Below, in pieces: positions 61,044 to 64,000 of a stretch of 64,000 nt of DNA; position 1 is the stretch's first letter, and each line of letters starts with the position of its first letter. A model generated the notes under the pieces. It worked only from the letters and a program-made list of their open reading frames with translations, made no database searches and was not told where the DNA came from. Origin of the DNA: Typhlomys cinereus (taxonomy: Eukaryota > Chordata > Mammalia > Rodentia > Platacanthomyidae); NCBI GenBank assembly GCA_023101885.1, contig JALPQD010000403.1, forward strand, positions 1,020,685 through 1,084,684, given 5' to 3'. Both the position numbers and the translations under genes were made by a program.

Positions 61044-62047
61044 ATGACAATGCCAAAGTCAAAGTGCAAATCCATCAGAAGCAACACTCAAGTAAACAAA
61101 TTTCCCACTGAAGGAATTAATCCCATAATGTTAGACTCCAACAAGAACAAACCCGCGGAAAAAGGCCAAGAAAGCCTGACCCAGGATAACGACTTTCAAA
61201 ATATGATCATTACCATGTTCAATACTATGAAAGAGGAAATCCGGGAGGAATTACATAATCGAATCAATCGCTTTGAAGAGGAACACAACAGACATCTGGA
61301 GGAGTTGAGAAAAACAGTGCAAGAACCAAAAAGTGGCATAGAGCAGTTAAAACAAACTCAAGCAGAGTTTAAAACTGAGCTAAAAGACAAGTTATCTTCA
61401 ACCCAGAACGCCACAGAGAGTCTTATCAACAGAACTAATGAAGCAGAAAACAGAATTTCAGACCTTGAAGATAAAGTGGGAGTACTAACCAGCTCAATGG
61501 AAGAGGTTGTAAGCCAAAAAGATACTTGAGAGAAATATCCAAGAGATATGGGACACCCTGAAGAAGCCTAACATGCGTATTCATGGAATACCAGAGCAAG
61601 AATCTCAAAATACCACCCCTGAGGAAATTTTTCAAACGATCATCAAGGAAAACTTTCCTCATCTAAAAAAGGAGAGGCCCATTCATATACAAGAGGCATT
61701 CCACACCCCAAACAGATACGACCAAAATAGAAGCACACCGCGGCAAATAATAGTTAAAACACTCCACATTCAAGATAAAGAACTGGTGCTGAGAGCTTCA
61801 AGGGAGAAAAAACAAGTCACTTTTAAAGGCAAACCTATTAAAATAACAATGACTTCTCAGTCGAAACAGTAAAAGCAAGAAGAGCTTGGAGAGACATACT
61901 TCAAGTATTGAATGAGCAAAAATGTCAACCCAGGCTGATTTACCCTGCAAAACTATCAGTCATGATCGAGGGAGAAAGAAAAATTTTCCAGCACAAAGAC
62001 AACTTTAAGGGATACATGGCCACCAAACCAGGCCTTCAAAACTGCTA
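61044..62047 (+). pseudogene. L1 ORF1 (RNA-binding protein), frameshifted
   Basis: L1 ORF1 proteins are trimeric RNA chaperones that coat the element's RNA. Here the start is at 61044 (MTMPKSKC). The first segment, to the stop at 61527-61529, gives 161 residues. About residues 1-48 form a basic N-terminus, and about 50-155 form a heptad-rich coiled coil with many E/K/L/N residues. One extra A near 61523 breaks the frame. The RRM-like segment then continues in another frame, with IQEIWDTLKKP and MRIHGIPEQE (about 61535-61610), up to 61872. One A appears missing near 61850, after which the C-terminal domain continues in a third frame to a stop near 62045. All three expected ORF1 domains are present in order, in three frames. 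Confidence 0.88.
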
Positions 62048-62160
62048 GAAATGATACTCAAGCGTGAAGAAAAAAACAGGCATATCCAGGAGAACAGAAG
62101 GCAAATATAACACCATTAAAAGCGAAGCAATATACTTATAAAAGCTACTAAACATAATAA

Positions 62161-64000
62161 ATGTCTGGAATTAACAATAGTTTCTCCATTATAACACTAA
62201 ATGTTAATGGACTTAATTCACCGATCAAGACACAGATTACAAACTTGGATTAAAAATCACAATCCATCAATCTGTTGCCTGCAGGAAACCCATCTCACCA
62301 CAAAAGATAGGCATGCTCTAAAAATAAAAGGCTGGTCAACAATTCTACAAGCAAATGGAAGCAGAAAAGAGGCAGGGGTAGCCATTATGCTATCAGACAA
62401 AGTGGATTTCAAACCAAAAAAAATTATAAGAGACACGGATGGATACTACATTTTAGTCAGAGGTACAATTCACCAGGAAGATTTCACAATACTGAACATA
62501 TATGCACCCAATACGGGCCCCTCCACATTCATTAAGAAAACCCTACAGCGTCTAAAGCAAGAAATCAACCCCCAAACGATAATTCTTGGGGACTTCAACA
62601 CCGCCGTCTCTACATGGGATAGATCAACAGGTCAAAAGCTTAACAGAGACACTTTGGAACTTAATCAAACCCTGAAAGAAATGGACCTCACAGATCTCTA
62701 TCGAACTTTTCACCCACGCACCAAAGAATACACATGTTTCTCAGCAGCACACGGAACTTTCTCCAAAATAGATCACATATTGGGCCACAAAATGAATCTA
62801 CACATATACAAGAAAGTTGAAATTCTAACCTGTGCCCTATCAGACCACCACGGCCTAAAGCTGGACATCCACAACACATCAAACAAGAGAAAATACACTA
62901 ACACCTGGAAACTTAACACTATGATGCTGAATGAGAACTGGATTCAGGAAGAAATTAAAAAGGAAATTCAAGATTTCCTGAAAGTGAATGATAACGAAAA
63001 TACAACTTACCAAAATCTCTGGGACACAATGAAAGCTGTTCTAAGAGGTAAGTTCATAGCTCTTAATGCCCACGTCAAAAAAATGGAAACATCAGAAATA
63101 AACAACTTAACAATGCAGCTTAAAGCTTTAGAGAAACTAGAGCAATCTGATCCCAAAAGCAGTAGAAGAGAAGAGATTAGCAAAATAAGGGGAGAAATAT
63201 CTGAAATCGAGACTAAGAAAACGATAGAAAAAATCAACCAATCAAAAAGCTGGTTCTTTGAAAAAATCAACAAGATTGATACACCCCTAGCTAAACTAAC
63301 CAAAAGCAAGAGAGAGAAAACCCAAATTAACAAAATTAGAAATGAACATGGAGTTATCACTACTGATACCCAAGAAATCCAGAGAATTATAACATCATAT
63401 TTCAAAAACTTATACTCTGTGAAGTTTGACAACACAAAAGAGATGGATGAATTTCTAAGTAAACACAACTTACCTAAATTGAATCAGGAAGTTGTGAATT
63501 ATTTAAATAGTCCTATAACATATAAGGAAATTGAGGAAGTAATCTCGAATCTTCCCACCAAAAAAGTCCTGGACCAGATGGATTCAGCACAGAGTTCTAC
63601 CAGACATTTAAGGAGTTAATAACACCAATACTCTTAAACTGTTCCATCAAATAGCAAAGGAAGGAACACTACCAAATTCCTTCTATGAAGCTAATATCGT
63701 TTTAATCCCAAAACCTAATAAAGATTCACTTAAAAAGAAAACTATAGGCCGATCTCCCTGATGAACACAGATGCAAAGATTCTCAACAAAGTCTTAGCAA
63801 ATCGGATTCAAAAACATATCAAAAAGATCATTCACGGGGACCAAGTAGGCTTCATCCCTGGCACACAAGGTTGGTTCAACATACGCAAATCAATAAATGT
63901 AATTCATCATGTAAACCAGTCCAAAGTCCAAGACCACATGATACTCTCGATAGATGCAGAAAAAGCTTTTGACAAGATCCAACAGCCTTTTATGATCAAA
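62161..64000 (+). pseudogene. L1 ORF2 (endonuclease and reverse transcriptase), frameshifted, partial
   Basis: ORF2 supplies the endonuclease and reverse transcriptase for L1 movement. The likely start is 62161 (MSGINNSFSIIT). Near 62225 two bases appear missing, and the main frame, 62201-63619 (472 codons), carries the endonuclease: QETH near 62280 (metal-binding glutamate), YAPN near 62502, GDFN near 62590 and SDHH near 62842, the usual catalytic set. Next come the basic linker and the start of the RT domain. In A runs at 63560-63565, 63636-63638 and 63732-63736 the frame shifts again, each consistent with one missing A. RT wording continues with NYRPISL, QVGFIPG and DAEKAFDK near 63960 (motif A aspartate) up to the window edge. 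Endonuclease residues are intact; the rest cannot be judged. Confidence 0.9.

Larger units (their letters stand above)
60661..64000 (+). mobile_element. Long L1 retrotransposon, 5' half (runs off the window)
   Basis: The order is 5' monomers, ORF1 (61044 to about 62047), a short spacer, then ORF2 from 62161 through the endonuclease domain into the reverse-transcriptase domain, cut at 64000. Coding similarity along ORF1 and ORF2 is high and punctuated by only about six small frameshifts, so this is the youngest and most complete L1 in the window. The 3' end cannot be seen, so full length is inferred. Confidence 0.9.

Noticed and set aside
1..64000. CRISPR arrays, bacterial operons, phage or plasmid features
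   Set aside because: Composition, SINEs, L1s and a processed pseudogene show vertebrate nuclear DNA; no regularly spaced repeat array was seen.
1..64000. tRNA, rRNA or spliceosomal RNA genes
   Set aside because: tRNA-like boxes occur only inside SINEs; no full tRNA, 5S, U6 or 7SK sequence was recognised by eye.

Overview
This is a gene-poor, repeat-rich stretch of mammalian nuclear DNA. No multi-exon gene, operon, CRISPR array or intact cellular coding sequence was recognised. The content is LINE-1 (L1) pieces of several ages, tRNA-derived B2-like SINEs, LTR fragments, one processed pseudogene (RPS26) and one decayed endogenous gammaretrovirus-like pol region. The SINE head (GGCTGGAGAGGTGGCTCAG) resembles the rodent B2 head, and an ID-like fragment is also present. 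This points to a rodent, probably of the B2-bearing Myodonta. The SINE body is not the mouse/rat B2 consensus I know, so a non-murine lineage such as a jerboa-like dipodoid is possible. The species call is inference.

Layout. 1-9.7 kb: mostly unrecognised sequence with an old L1, a young SINE and several MaLR-like LTR fragments. 9.7-10.9 kb: a young 5'-truncated L1 on the minus strand with a perfect 16-bp target-site duplication (TSD). 11-20.8 kb: old minus-strand L1 sequence broken up by an LTR, SINEs and L1 3' ends, containing a perfect 137-bp tandem duplication and an L1 with an inverted 5' part. 20.8-38 kb: mainly unrecognised sequence with scattered old SINEs, LTRs, an L2 3' end, MIR-like pieces, a 260-bp pyrimidine tract and a 0.2-kb dispersed duplication. 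38.2-39.8 kb: a three-level nest (L1 inside SINE inside LTR). 40-52 kb: LTR fragments, simple repeats, an L1 3' end and SINEs. 52-57.3 kb: a 206-bp near-identical repeat pair, the RPS26 pseudogene and the fossil pol with a SINE inside its integrase part. 57.3-59.9 kb: unrecognised. 59.9-60.66 kb: old L1 3' UTR. 60.66-64 kb: 5' end of a long L1 with CpG-rich promoter monomers, ORF1 and the endonuclease and early reverse-transcriptase parts of ORF2, cut by the window edge.

How parts relate. The L1s supply the reverse transcriptase that would have moved the SINEs and the RPS26 copy, as shown by A-tails and TSDs. The most noteworthy points are the terminal L1, whose frameshifts are mostly missing A bases in A runs; the near-identical 206-bp repeats with a TATA-like box; the chimeric L1 insertion in the nest; and the local duplications. 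I found no convincing previously undescribed gene system.
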